Assembly (NCBI RefSeq): GCF_005047595.1
Contig: NZ_SUPL01000003.1
Span: 310,001-374,000 of the forward strand
Source of the DNA: Pontimicrobium aquaticum
GTDB lineage: Bacteria > Bacteroidota > Bacteroidia > Flavobacteriales > Flavobacteriaceae
Reading direction: 5' to 3'
DNA length: 64,000 bases
The position numbers were made by a program, and so were the translations under genes. Each line of letters starts with the position of its first letter. Position 1 is the first letter of the stretch. Positions 34,445-42,776 of the stretch are shown here, piece after piece. The notes beneath the pieces are model-generated. The model did not search any database and had not been told where the DNA came from. It saw only the letters and a list, made by a program, of their open reading frames with translations.

Positions 34445-35209
34445 TTGAAAAAACTCTTTAAATTTTTTCTCAACTTTTTTCCTAGACCTTTTTTAATAAG
34501 GTTGAGCTATACTGTCCGACCATTTTTAGCTTTTTTCTTGAAAGGTGATACATTTACAGATCCTATTGATGGTAAAAGTTTTAAAACCTTTTTACCTTAT
34601 GGTTATGGGAAACAACGCAATAATGCATTGTCTCCCTCAACACTTTCGTTAGAGCGTCATAGACTGTTATGGTTATATCTAAAGAATGAAACCGATTTCT
34701 TTACTGCCAAAAAAAAAGTATTGCATTTTGCACCTGAACAATGCTTTTTAAAAAGATTTCGAGCTTTAAAGAACTTGGACTACACTACCACCGATTTAGA
34801 ATCACCTATTGCAGATGTTAAAGCAGATATTTGTAACCTTCCATTTGAAGACAACAGCTACGATATTATTTTATGCAATCACGTATTAGAACATATTCCT
34901 GATGACACCAAAGCTATGCAAGAACTCTATCGTGTGCTTAAACCTGGAGGTATGGGAATATTTCAAATTCCGCAGGATTTAAACAGAGAAACTACTTTTG
35001 AAGACGATACAATTACAGACAAAGACCAACGTGCTAAAATTTTTGGGCAATACGACCATGTTCGCATTTATGGTCGCGACTATTTTGACAAATTACGTTC
35101 TATTGGTTTTAAAGTAAGTGAGGTTGATTATACTGCTACACTTTTCGAAGAAGATATTACCAGATATTGCTTAGCAAAGGGCGAAATTATTCCGGTTGTT
35201 TATAAGTAA
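34445..35209 (+). CDS. Class I SAM-dependent methyltransferase (TTG start)
   Basis: A 254-residue protein. The motif I region is KVLHFAPEQCFLKRFRALKNL and the post-I and motif II regions lie in DVKADICNLPFEDNSYDIILCNHVLEHIPDD, a Methyltransf_11-type pattern. The N terminus is basic and hydrophobic (KKLFKFFLNFFPRPFLIRLSY) and may bind membrane. The start is TTG at 34445, four bases after the map stop; the first in-frame ATG is much further downstream, after motif I. The acceptor is unknown. Confidence 0.85.
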   Translation: MKKLFKFFLNFFPRPFLIRLSYTVRPFLAFFLKGDTFTDPIDGKSFKTFLPYGYGKQRNNALSPSTLSLERHRLLWLYLKNETDFFTAKKKVLHFAPEQCFLKRFRALKNLDYTTTDLESPIADVKADICNLPFEDNSYDIILCNHVLEHIPDDTKAMQELYRVLKPGGMGIFQIPQDLNRETTFEDDTITDKDQRAKIFGQYDHVRIYGRDYFDKLRSIGFKVSEVDYTATLFEEDITRYCLAKGEIIPVVYK

Positions 35210-35214
35210 ACGTC

Positions 35215-35252
35215 ATTTCGAAGCAAAAAAAAATTTGCTGTGGCAATCTATC
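35215..35252. repeat. Fragment of the CGTCATT-type intergenic repeat
   Basis: CGTCATTTCGAAGC followed by an A tract and TGTGGCAATCTATC resembles the left arm and GATTGCC portion of the repeat at 21431-21502. It is truncated, with no matching right arm. Confidence 0.4.
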
Positions 35253-35303
35253 TTTTTTTGGGGAGGGGTTACCCATCGATAAGTTCCTTGTAATGGTATT
35301 TAA

Positions 35304-36293
35304 CTATTCATTTGGAAATCCATTTAAAGACAAAGTTTCTAATTCTTTATTACTGTTTTCAAATATCACAAACACCTTAAGTTCTGGATATTTCTTGACA
35401 AAGTCTTTAATATCATCAACTGTCATGGTCATTAAAGCTGTAGCATAAGCATCAGCTATCATACACTCCTTAGCAATAACCGAAACACTCAACACATTAT
35501 TTTTACTGGAATAACCCGTTTTAGGATTGATAATATGTGCATATTTATTACCGTTTTCGTCTATCTTAAACTTTCTATAAGTTCCAGATGTTGCCATGGC
35601 TTCATCGGTTAATGAAATAGCTTTCATAACCGTTTGAGAACCATCAAAGCTTGGGCTTTCAACACCTATTTTCCATGGGTTTCCACTTCCTGCGTTAAAC
35701 CCTTTTGTTCTTATTTCGCCTCCTATTTCCACTAAATAGCTTTCAACGCTTTGAGTATCTAAAAAATCAGCAATTACATCCACTCCATACCCTTTAGCTA
35801 TCGCACTAAAATCTATTATCGTGCCTTCGTGTTCTTTAATAATTTTGTCATTTTCTCTCTTAACTTTATTAAATCCAACGGTAAGCATCAAACTGTCAAT
35901 GGTAGTTGTATCTAAATCTTCAATACCCTCATCTGATCCAAAATCCCAAGCATTCACCATGACTCCTATAGTTGGGTCGAAAGCACCATTTGTTGCAGAA
36001 TAGATATCTTTTGAAGTATCGAAAACCTTTCTAAAATGCGAATCGATAGACACTTCTTCATTTCTATTTATTTTAGAAATAATAGAATTAGCTTGATACG
36101 TGGACATTGATTTGTTGACAATGTAAAACAACTTATCAAACTGCTCCTGAAAATTAATTTCAGATTCTGGTGCTTCAAATTGTATGGTATAGGTCGTCCC
36201 GAAAACACTTCCTGTAAGGCGTTTATTTTGCACCTCATCTTTACATGACGTTATTACCAATATTATTAATAAATATTTAAATATATTCTTCAT
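35304..36293 (-). CDS. apbE: FAD:protein FMN transferase ApbE (lipoprotein)
   Basis: Attaches FMN covalently to Thr/Ser of target flavoproteins such as NqrB and NqrC in the periplasm. The start at 36293 is preferred: it gives a lipoprotein signal ending C17 (LVITSC), whereas an ATG at 36338 would overlap the upstream gene by over 40 bases. Family motifs are GTTYTIQFEAP, STYQANS, GAFDPTIG, the Mg-linked DFSAIAKGYGVD and YAHIINPKTGYSS. The 329-residue length is normal. The Nqr operon 6 kb away supplies natural clients. The small upstream gene is 1 base away. Confidence 0.94.
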   Translation of the reverse strand: MKNIFKYLLIILVITSCKDEVQNKRLTGSVFGTTYTIQFEAPESEINFQEQFDKLFYIVNKSMSTYQANSIISKINRNEEVSIDSHFRKVFDTSKDIYSATNGAFDPTIGVMVNAWDFGSDEGIEDLDTTTIDSLMLTVGFNKVKRENDKIIKEHEGTIIDFSAIAKGYGVDVIADFLDTQSVESYLVEIGGEIRTKGFNAGSGNPWKIGVESPSFDGSQTVMKAISLTDEAMATSGTYRKFKIDENGNKYAHIINPKTGYSSKNNVLSVSVIAKECMIADAYATALMTMTVDDIKDFVKKYPELKVFVIFENSNKELETLSLNGFPNE

Positions 36294-36294
36294 C

Positions 36295-36672
36295 TTAATT
36301 AAGATTAGTTTCAATAAACTGTATGCCATTATATTCACACAAATACTCTTCGTTTAAATAAATTGGTAGCTCTTCTCCGTCAGGATTTCCTAAACCTACT
36401 CCAGCGTATAACACTTTTGCATCTTTATCTCTAGCATGCTCTTTAAATGTTTCCATCCAAACAACATCATAGTTATTAGGGTTTTCAGGGAGTTTTACAG
36501 CACGTACAATGACAAAAAAATATTGGTTTGTTTTATCAATACACACAAATTGTGGATGTTTTTTAAGTTTACTGTTTACTGCAATAAACTCAAAGCCACG
36601 TTTTTCTAAGTCTTTCCCTACAAGATTCATTGCCAAATTATGTAATTCTTGCTCATTAAGTGGTTTGCTCAT
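36295..36672 (-). CDS. Conserved small protein upstream of apbE, function unknown
   Basis: A 125-residue soluble protein, with no signal peptide. It has FEFIAVNSKLKKHPQFVCIDK, YFFVIVRAVKLPENPNNYDV and a C-terminal IYLNEEYLCEYNGIQFIE. Alternating strands and helices suggest a small alpha/beta domain. Relatives are sometimes labelled as Nqr subunit F in databases, but there is no ferredoxin, FAD or NADH motif here, so that name does not fit. Its tight coupling to apbE hints at a role in flavin transfer or Nqr maturation; this is inference. Confidence 0.7.
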   Translation of the reverse strand: MSKPLNEQELHNLAMNLVGKDLEKRGFEFIAVNSKLKKHPQFVCIDKTNQYFFVIVRAVKLPENPNNYDVVWMETFKEHARDKDAKVLYAGVGLGNPDGEELPIYLNEEYLCEYNGIQFIETNLN

Positions 36673-36848
36673 ATTGCAAAATTACTATTATTATTTTCTA
36701 AGATAAAATTGTTTAACTTTAAATGCTTTAACCAACCAAACTACTCGTTAACAAAACACTGCTTACAATTTTTGTAAGTATATAAATAAGTGCTTTTCAA
36801 GCCTTATCAAATCACTGCTTATATTATTAAGGTAAAAATATTTAAATC

Positions 36849-36971
36849 ATGGGCATATTTTGGGATTTAATACAACAAGACAAGCTACAAAAACAAGAAG
36901 ACAAAGCCAATAGCTTGGAAGATCGTGTTGAACAAATAGAACAAGAATTAGCAATACAAGAACACTACTAA
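36849..36971 (+). CDS. 40-residue microprotein with predicted coiled coil
   Basis: A short frame from ATG 36849 starts MGIFWDLIQQ. It continues as a charged heptad-like helix (QEDKANSLEDRVEQIEQELA) and ends IQEHY. Hydrophobics at regular spacing (L, V, I, L) support a short coiled coil. Proteins with this MG(I/L/F)FWDLIQQ start occur widely in Flavobacteriia, as far as I recall, without a known role. It is the only frame in the 403-base gap between 36672 and 37076. Confidence 0.6.
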   Translation: MGIFWDLIQQDKLQKQEDKANSLEDRVEQIEQELAIQEHY

Positions 36972-37075
36972 GAAAAACCTTAGTAGCCTTGAAAACTCAT
37001 CTCACACAAAACATTGATGGTGACGGTAAAAAGGGATAAACAAAAATAAATTATAACAAACAACTAAAATAACAA

Positions 37076-38572
37076 ATGAAAAAACTAGCATTATTATTAA
37101 CGCTTACTTGCGTTTTTACTCTTACAGGGCAAACCGAAATTGAAAAAGTAACCGAAACAGTTAGCAAAAGTGATATTGAAGGACATATTTACTTTCTAGC
37201 AGACGATTTACTTAAAGGACGAGAAACTGGCACACCTGAGCTTAAAATTGCAGCTTCATATCTAGCAAACACCCTTAGAAGCTATGGAGTAAAACCAAAC
37301 CCTAAAACTGGAAACTATTATCAGGATGTAACATTAAAACAGGTGTCACCTCCAGCAAATGTATCAATGACATTAAATAACACAAAATTAGAAAACCACA
37401 TACTTATCTCGTCTTCTAAACTTAAAACAGAAGGTGATGCCGTCTTTTTAAACTATGGCATGGCTGAAGACTATGCAGAAAAAAATGTAAAAGGAAAAGT
37501 TATTGTAATTCAAGCTGGTAGTGCTAGTGGCAGTGATTTTAGAGCTGCTTACCGCTTACGAAATCAAAAACAAAAATTAGCTAAGGACAATGGAGCACTT
37601 GCAATTATAGAGTTAATGGATATGGAGAATCAAATGTGGGAGAATATTAGTCATAATTTTAATGGTTCCAGGCTCTCTGTTGTAACTGGTCAAGAAGACT
37701 CTAATAGACAAAATAATGATATGATTCATGCTTGGGTATTAGATAAAGATAATAGCATGCTTAATACCTTTAAAGCATCTAAAACTATAAGTACAAATAT
37801 TTCTGTAAGTAAAAAACAAGAAGAAATAATAACATCACAAAACATTATTGGTATTGTTGAAGGTACAGATCCTGTTCTTAAAAACGAATACATTATCTAT
37901 TCGGCACATTACGATCATGTTGGTATTGGCAGTCCAGACGAAACAGGTGATGTTATTTATAATGGTGCTAGAGATAATGCCGTTGGTACGACTACAGTAT
38001 TAGCAATGGCAGAGAATTTAGCTAAGTATCCAACAAAGCGCTCAGCATTATTTATACTATTTACAGGTGAAGAAAAAGGACTTTTAGGAAGTCGTTACTA
38101 TGTTGAAAACCCAGTACTCCCTTTAGAGCAAATGGTATATTGCTTTAATAGTGATAATGGAGGTTATAACGACACCTCTTTAGCAACCATAATTGGACTT
38201 ACTAGAACTACTGCCGAAAAACATATTTTTGATGCTGTAAAAACATTTGGATTGACTGCTATTGAAGATCCTGCTAAAGAACAAGGTTTATTTGATAGAA
38301 GTGATAATGTAAACTTTGCAAAAAAGGGCATTCCAGCACCAACATTCTCATTAGGATTTAGATCTTTTGATGGTGAAGTTACCAAGTACTATCACAGACC
38401 AGGAGACGAAGCACATACTTTAGATTACGATTATTTATTAAAATTCTTTAGATCATATGTGCTATCTGGCAGAAACATTGCTAACGATTTAGCAACTCCT
38501 GTTTGGAATGCTGGTGATAAATATGAAGAAGCATCTAAAAAACTCTATAAAAGAGAAACCATAAAAAACTAA
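37076..38572 (+). CDS. Exported M28-family zinc peptidase
   Basis: A 498-residue protein with a signal peptide ending LTGQ (about 19). A PA-like insert (about 100-240) precedes the catalytic core with IIYSAHYDHVG, NGARDNAVGTT, FILFTGEEKGLLGS, the Asp in CFNSDNGG and a late His in KYYHRPGDEAHT, the five-ligand set expected in M28. It opens a plus-strand cluster with the DUF885-like protein, the amidohydrolase and a DUF6090 protein (spacing 24, 115 and 6 bases). Together these look like an exported peptide or amide degradation set. Confidence 0.9.
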   Translation: MKKLALLLTLTCVFTLTGQTEIEKVTETVSKSDIEGHIYFLADDLLKGRETGTPELKIAASYLANTLRSYGVKPNPKTGNYYQDVTLKQVSPPANVSMTLNNTKLENHILISSSKLKTEGDAVFLNYGMAEDYAEKNVKGKVIVIQAGSASGSDFRAAYRLRNQKQKLAKDNGALAIIELMDMENQMWENISHNFNGSRLSVVTGQEDSNRQNNDMIHAWVLDKDNSMLNTFKASKTISTNISVSKKQEEIITSQNIIGIVEGTDPVLKNEYIIYSAHYDHVGIGSPDETGDVIYNGARDNAVGTTTVLAMAENLAKYPTKRSALFILFTGEEKGLLGSRYYVENPVLPLEQMVYCFNSDNGGYNDTSLATIIGLTRTTAEKHIFDAVKTFGLTAIEDPAKEQGLFDRSDNVNFAKKGIPAPTFSLGFRSFDGEVTKYYHRPGDEAHTLDYDYLLKFFRSYVLSGRNIANDLATPVWNAGDKYEEASKKLYKRETIKN

Positions 38573-38596
38573 ATTCATTTAGAACAATACCAACCA

Positions 38597-40270
38597 ATGA
38601 AACATATTTTATTCATCCTTAGCATCAGTTTTTTAACCTTTAGCTGTAATACACAAGAAAAAGGAAATAAACAAAACAACACAGAAACACAAAACTTTAC
38701 CACAAGTAGTTATGACGACTTAATCGCGCTATTTAAAGGATGGCGAACTTTTGAAAACCCTCCAAAACTAGATGGTGCACCAGATTATACCAAGGCAACT
38801 TTCGAAAAACGTTGGCCACAATTTAAAGAACTTCAAAACAAACTAAAAGCTATTGACACCTCTAATTGGACAATTGAAAATCAGGTAGATTGGATGATTG
38901 TTTGGGTAGAAATGAATGGCTACGATTTTAACCATAACATATTAAAACCTTGGGCACGCGATCCTGCCTATTACAAAACTATATGGATGAATAGAAGCGA
39001 TGTACCAGCACACGAAGGACCAACAAATCATGGTATAACAGAAGTGTGGATGTATAACTTTCCGTTATCTCCAGAAGAAAGAGCTAAGTTTATTACTGAT
39101 TTAAAAGTAATTCGTCCATTAAACACACAGGCAAAACAAAACTTAACTGGCAATGCAAAGGACTTATGGATTGCTGGCATTAGAGATATTAAAAACCAAA
39201 GTAATGCATTAAACAGACTTAAAGAAAAAAAAGGCATTAAAGACGATGCTGAAATTGTTTTAATTATTGATGATGCCATTGCTTCAACCAACGACTTTGC
39301 TAAGTGGTTAGAAGCTGAATCTAAATCTAAAACTGGTCCATCAGGAATTGGTAAAGACAACTACTCATGGTATATGCATAATGTACATCTTGTGCCATTA
39401 ACCTGGGAAGACGAAGTGATGATTTTAAAGCGTGAATTAGCACGTGCTTGGACCGCTTTAAAATTAATAGAACATAGAAATAGAAACCTTCCTGAGTTAG
39501 TGGACGCTAATTCACCAGAAGCATATAATAAAATGGCTGAAGTTTCTGCTGTTAGCCTCATGAACTTTTTAGAAGACCAAGATATTGTTACAGTAAAACC
39601 TTATTTTGATCCAGCATTACGTGAACACTTAGGCTCGTATATTCCAAAAGAGAAACGTAACTTCTTTTCCATTGGACAACATTACGATGCTAGACCTTTG
39701 TACTCTCATTTTTATCATTGGTTTGAATTAGCTAGAATGGACAATGAACCTCACAAAAGCGAGATACGCCGTGAACCACTACTCTACAATATTTTTGATT
39801 CGCGAAACGAAGGCACTGCTACAGCAGTTGAAGAAATGTTTATGCAAGCTGGTTTATATGATGATAGTCCACGAGTTAAAGAAATTGTCTATATCATGAT
39901 TGCGCAACGTGCTGCAAGAGGTCTAGGCTCCTTATATGCACATTCTAATGATATGACCATGGAAGAAGCTGGTGGCATACATAGCGAATACACGCCTCGT
40001 GGTTGGATGAAAACCGAAAAAGAACTCCTTATTTTCGAGCAGCATTTGTATTTACGTCAACCAGGTTATGGTACAAGTTACATTACTGGAAAATATTTAT
40101 TAGAAGCGGCTTTAGCTGATTATGCACGCATACAAGAACTAGAAGGAAACGACTTTAAAACTAAAGATTTTTTCGATACGCTAAATAGTATAGGTAGCAT
40201 ACCAACATCGCTTGGTCATTGGCAAATGACAGGAGAAAAGAAGCATTTAGAATCTATAATCAATGATTAA
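38597..40270 (+). CDS. DUF885-like lipoprotein lacking the metal-binding motif
   Basis: A 557-residue predicted lipoprotein, with lipobox ending C17 (LTFSC). The C-terminal half follows the DUF885 order: [45 protein letters not shown] and a SIPTSLGHW-type end. The HExxPGHH-type zinc motif that active DUF885 peptidases carry just before the EG helix is not present; the corresponding stretch reads [17 protein letters not shown]. It may be an inactive or differently active homologue. Its stop overlaps the start of a DUF6090 remnant. Confidence 0.75.
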   Translation: MKHILFILSISFLTFSCNTQEKGNKQNNTETQNFTTSSYDDLIALFKGWRTFENPPKLDGAPDYTKATFEKRWPQFKELQNKLKAIDTSNWTIENQVDWMIVWVEMNGYDFNHNILKPWARDPAYYKTIWMNRSDVPAHEGPTNHGITEVWMYNFPLSPEERAKFITDLKVIRPLNTQAKQNLTGNAKDLWIAGIRDIKNQSNALNRLKEKKGIKDDAEIVLIIDDAIASTNDFAKWLEAESKSKTGPSGIGKDNYSWYMHNVHLVPLTWEDEVMILKRELARAWTALKLIEHRNRNLPELVDANSPEAYNKMAEVSAVSLMNFLEDQDIVTVKPYFDPALREHLGSYIPKEKRNFFSIGQHYDARPLYSHFYHWFELARMDNEPHKSEIRREPLLYNIFDSRNEGTATAVEEMFMQAGLYDDSPRVKEIVYIMIAQRAARGLGSLYAHSNDMTMEEAGGIHSEYTPRGWMKTEKELLIFEQHLYLRQPGYGTSYITGKYLLEAALADYARIQELEGNDFKTKDFFDTLNSIGSIPTSLGHWQMTGEKKHLESIIND

Positions 40271-40292
40271 ATTCTTTAGAAATATCCAACTT
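40263..40292 (+). pseudogene. Remnant of a DUF6090 gene start, cut by a repeat
   Basis: ATG ATT AAA TTC TTT AGA AAT ATC reads MIKFFRNI, the DUF6090 N terminus, and overlaps the DUF885-like stop by the same ATGATTAA arrangement as the intact gene at 41811. From about 40293 the sequence becomes a CATGTCGAGC-type repeat, so the rest of the gene has been lost. Confidence 0.5.
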
Positions 40293-40334
40293 GTCATGTC
40301 GAGCGTAGTCGAGAGATCTCAATTAGGTCTCGAC
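40293..40334. repeat. GAGCGTAGTCGA-type hairpin repeat
   Basis: GTCATGTCGAGCGTAGTCGA is followed by a stem GTCGAGA (40308-40314)/TCTCGAC (40328-40334). The core GAGCGTAGTCGA recurs inverted next to the duplicated tRNA end (29096-29107). It interrupts the DUF6090 remnant at 40263. Confidence 0.6.
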
Positions 40335-40385
40335 CTTACAACAATTTACTATGACTAAATTATTTAGTAAACTAAAAAATAAACA

Positions 40386-41804
40386 ATGAAATTAAAACTA
40401 ACCATAATTACTATTCTATGCTGTGTATTGCATTTACAAGCCCAAGACTTCTCACAGCAAGTACAACGCTTTATTACTGTAGATGACACACTATTTGCCA
40501 TAACCAACATTACTGTTATTGATGGCACAGGTAATGCTGCAAAAAGCAATCAAACCATTTTAGTTTCTGAAGGAAACATTATTGCTTTAGCGAATAATAA
40601 CGAGATTGACTTGTCTCCAAATACAAAAACCATAGATGGTTCAGGTAAAACAATTATGCCTGGTTTAGTAATGTTACATGAGCATATGTTCTACACCATG
40701 CCTTTCGAAAATTGGTTTAGTGTAAGTCAAATGACGTTCACCTTTCCTCGCCTTTATTTAGCTGGTGGTGTTACATCCATGCGAACTGGCGGAAGCATAC
40801 AACCACAAACCGATTTAAATGTGCAAAAATGGATTAACGAAGGAAAAATGACAGGTCCAAAGATGCACGTTACAGGACCTTTTATTGAGCGAGAAGGTCC
40901 AAAAGTACCAGAACTTGGCTTTATAGGTAACACTGATGAAGTCGCTAAAATTGTAAATTATTGGGCAGATAAAGGTGTTACCTCTTTTAAAGTATATAAT
41001 AATATTACTAAAGAAGATTTAAAAATTTGTGTAGAAGAAGCACACAAGCGTGGTCTTAAAGTCACTGGACACTTATGTTCTTTAACCTATAAAGAAGCTT
41101 CTAATATTGGTATTGATAATTTAGAACATGGTTTTATGGCAGCTAGTGATTTTGCCAAAAACAAAGAGGAAAACATTTGCAATCCATTTGCTGCTCGCCA
41201 AGGATTAACCAATGAAGATGTAGATGGAGAGACTATAAACGCTCTAATAGATTTGCTAATAAAAAACAAAACTACCATTACTACAACACCTAATGTATTT
41301 GAACCTTACACAGATAGGGAAATTGTTCCTGGCGGAGGCTTGAATGCTTTAGCACCACAGATACAAGAACGTTTAAAAGCGAGTCACGAGCGTTCACAAG
41401 GAAAAGATGCTAGCACACTAGCTCGATTTAATAAAAATCTTACTTGGATTAAACGTTTTTATGACAAAGGAGGTTTACTGGTTGCTGGAACCGATCCTAC
41501 AGGAGCAGGTAGAACTGTTGCTGGTTTTTCCAACCAACGTACTGTTGAAATTTTAGTGGAAGCAGGTTTTTCTGTAGAAGAAGCTATTAAAGTATGTACT
41601 TTAAATGGTGCAATATTTCTTGAACAAGATAAACAGATTGGATCACTTGAAATTGGCAAAAAAGCAGACTTTTTATTTATCAATGGTGACTTAAAAAACA
41701 ACATTAAAAATATAAGGAATTTGGAATTAGTATTTAAAGATGGTATTGGTTTTAACTCTCAAAAGTTATTCGAATCGGTTAAAGGACAAGTTGGTTTAAA
41801 CTAA
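40386..41804 (+). CDS. Exported metal-dependent amidohydrolase (imidazolonepropionase-like)
   Basis: A 472-residue protein with a signal peptide ending LQAQ (about 20). The amidohydrolase barrel shows the HxH metal pair in MPGLVMLHEHMF, a Lys in TSFKVYNN, His in VTGHLCSL, His in NLEHGF and the metal Asp in VAGTDPTGAG, followed by the C-terminal beta domain with IGSLEIGKKADFLFINGD. This is the prolidase/imidazolonepropionase-like clan, often dipeptidases or hydrolases of cyclic amides; the substrate here is unknown. It sits between a DUF6090 remnant and an intact DUF6090 gene. Confidence 0.88.
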   Translation: MKLKLTIITILCCVLHLQAQDFSQQVQRFITVDDTLFAITNITVIDGTGNAAKSNQTILVSEGNIIALANNNEIDLSPNTKTIDGSGKTIMPGLVMLHEHMFYTMPFENWFSVSQMTFTFPRLYLAGGVTSMRTGGSIQPQTDLNVQKWINEGKMTGPKMHVTGPFIEREGPKVPELGFIGNTDEVAKIVNYWADKGVTSFKVYNNITKEDLKICVEEAHKRGLKVTGHLCSLTYKEASNIGIDNLEHGFMAASDFAKNKEENICNPFAARQGLTNEDVDGETINALIDLLIKNKTTITTTPNVFEPYTDREIVPGGGLNALAPQIQERLKASHERSQGKDASTLARFNKNLTWIKRFYDKGGLLVAGTDPTGAGRTVAGFSNQRTVEILVEAGFSVEEAIKVCTLNGAIFLEQDKQIGSLEIGKKADFLFINGDLKNNIKNIRNLELVFKDGIGFNSQKLFESVKGQVGLN

Positions 41805-41810
41805 ACATCA

Positions 41811-42560
41811 ATGATTAAATTCTTCCGACTTTTACGCAAATCACTCCTTATGGAAAACAAAACTGGTAAATACTTTAAATACGCCATCGGAGAAATTGTA
41901 CTCGTAGTTATCGGTATTTTGATTGCTTTGCAGATAAATAACTGGAATGAGCAAAGAAAAAATAATAAAAGTAGAAAACAACTCGTACAAGGTTTAATCT
42001 CTGAGTTTGAAGCAAATTATAATCAATTAGAAATTGCTATCAAGAAAGACAGTATAAATCTTAAAGCTGGCTTAAAATTGCAACAACTCATGAAAAGTCC
42101 CAGAGAAGTTATTCAAGATTCAATCATTATCAACTTATTGACAAAATTAGAAAACTATACATTCAACCCTACAAATGGTGCTTTAAAAAGTGGGATTTCG
42201 TCTGGTCATATTCACTTTATCAAAAATAACATCTTAAAAGAAAAGTTATTCGCTTGGGATGATATTGTAAAAGATGCACAAGAAGAAGAGCTCTTATATC
42301 GAGCTGATTATATAAATAGGGTAAGTCCTTTTTTGGAAACACACACACAAACTGCCGATCAAATTGAACTCTACAAAAAATATATACCAAAAAGTAAATT
42401 TAAATCTAACTTTTTTGAATTAATGAGCAATCCTCAATTTGAAAATCTTTTAGTAAATCGATCTATATTATTATTAGACGCTTTGGTAGAATTAAAACCC
42501 ATAAGGGAAAGTAATAAATTAATAATCGAACTATTAAAACAAGAACTTACCGATAATTAA
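41811..42560 (+). CDS. DUF6090 membrane protein, second copy
   Basis: A 249-residue protein starting MIKFFRLLRKSLLMENKTGKY, then FKYAIGEIVLVVIGILIAL (one membrane helix, about 25-43) and INNWNEQRKNNKSR, then a helical, probably periplasmic domain. N-terminal identity with the copy at 17828 is high while the C-terminal halves differ greatly. It is 6 bases after the amidohydrolase. Immediately after its stop a third, decayed copy begins. The function is unknown. Confidence 0.85.
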   Translation: MIKFFRLLRKSLLMENKTGKYFKYAIGEIVLVVIGILIALQINNWNEQRKNNKSRKQLVQGLISEFEANYNQLEIAIKKDSINLKAGLKLQQLMKSPREVIQDSIIINLLTKLENYTFNPTNGALKSGISSGHIHFIKNNILKEKLFAWDDIVKDAQEEELLYRADYINRVSPFLETHTQTADQIELYKKYIPKSKFKSNFFELMSNPQFENLLVNRSILLLDALVELKPIRESNKLIIELLKQELTDN

Positions 42561-42660
42561 ATTCTTTCGAAAAATACGCAATTGGTGAAATTATACTTGT
42601 AGTTATTGGGATACTTATTGCTTTACAATATTAATAATGAAACTAAAAGGAAAAATTTCT
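42553..42660 (+). pseudogene. Decayed DUF6090 gene with internal deletion
   Basis: It reads ATA ATT AAA TTC TTT CGA AAA ATA CGC (IKFFRKIR with the start ATG changed to ATA) and then, in another frame, KYAIGEIILVVIGILIALQ before stops. About 15 codons between these segments are missing and the junction lies on AAATACGC, which fits both sides. Beyond the helix, NNE-TKRKNF-like remnants are frameshifted. No C-terminal domain remains. Confidence 0.75.
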
Positions 42661-42680
42661 TCATAGACTTTTTATAAACG

Positions 42681-42713
42681 AAAAAACCCAACACTTTCGT
42701 ATTGGGTTTAAAT
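42681..42713 (-). terminator. Terminator of the nqr operon (also usable from the left)
   Basis: On the minus strand ACCCAATAC pairs with GTGTTGGGT around GAAA, with one T-G wobble, and a T tract follows. It lies about 65 bases past the nqrF stop and just after the DUF6090 pseudogene. Confidence 0.8.
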
Positions 42714-42721
42714 TTATTGTA

Positions 42722-42746
42722 AGATACTGAAACATGTTCAGTATAA
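42722..42746. repeat. Short hairpin repeat, copy 2
   Basis: ATACTGA (42724-42730) pairs with TCAGTAT (42738-42744) in the frame AAGATACTGAAACATGTTCA. Compared with the copy at 15843 both arms have changed in a way that keeps pairing. A separate small hairpin GTCGC/GCGAC (42761-42773) follows, next to the nqrF stop. Confidence 0.5.
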
Positions 42747-42776
42747 CTATTTTACTAAATGTCGCTTAGCGACCGA

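Noticed and set aside
36295-36672. Reading the small gene upstream of apbE as nqrF
   Set aside because: It has no 2Fe-2S, FAD or NADH motif and is 125 residues; the genuine nqrF with all motifs is at 42777-44087.
41811-42560. DUF6090 proteins as toxin-antitoxin or phage-defence components
   Set aside because: There is no nuclease, toxin or antitoxin motif and no defence gene nearby; neighbours are metabolic enzymes.
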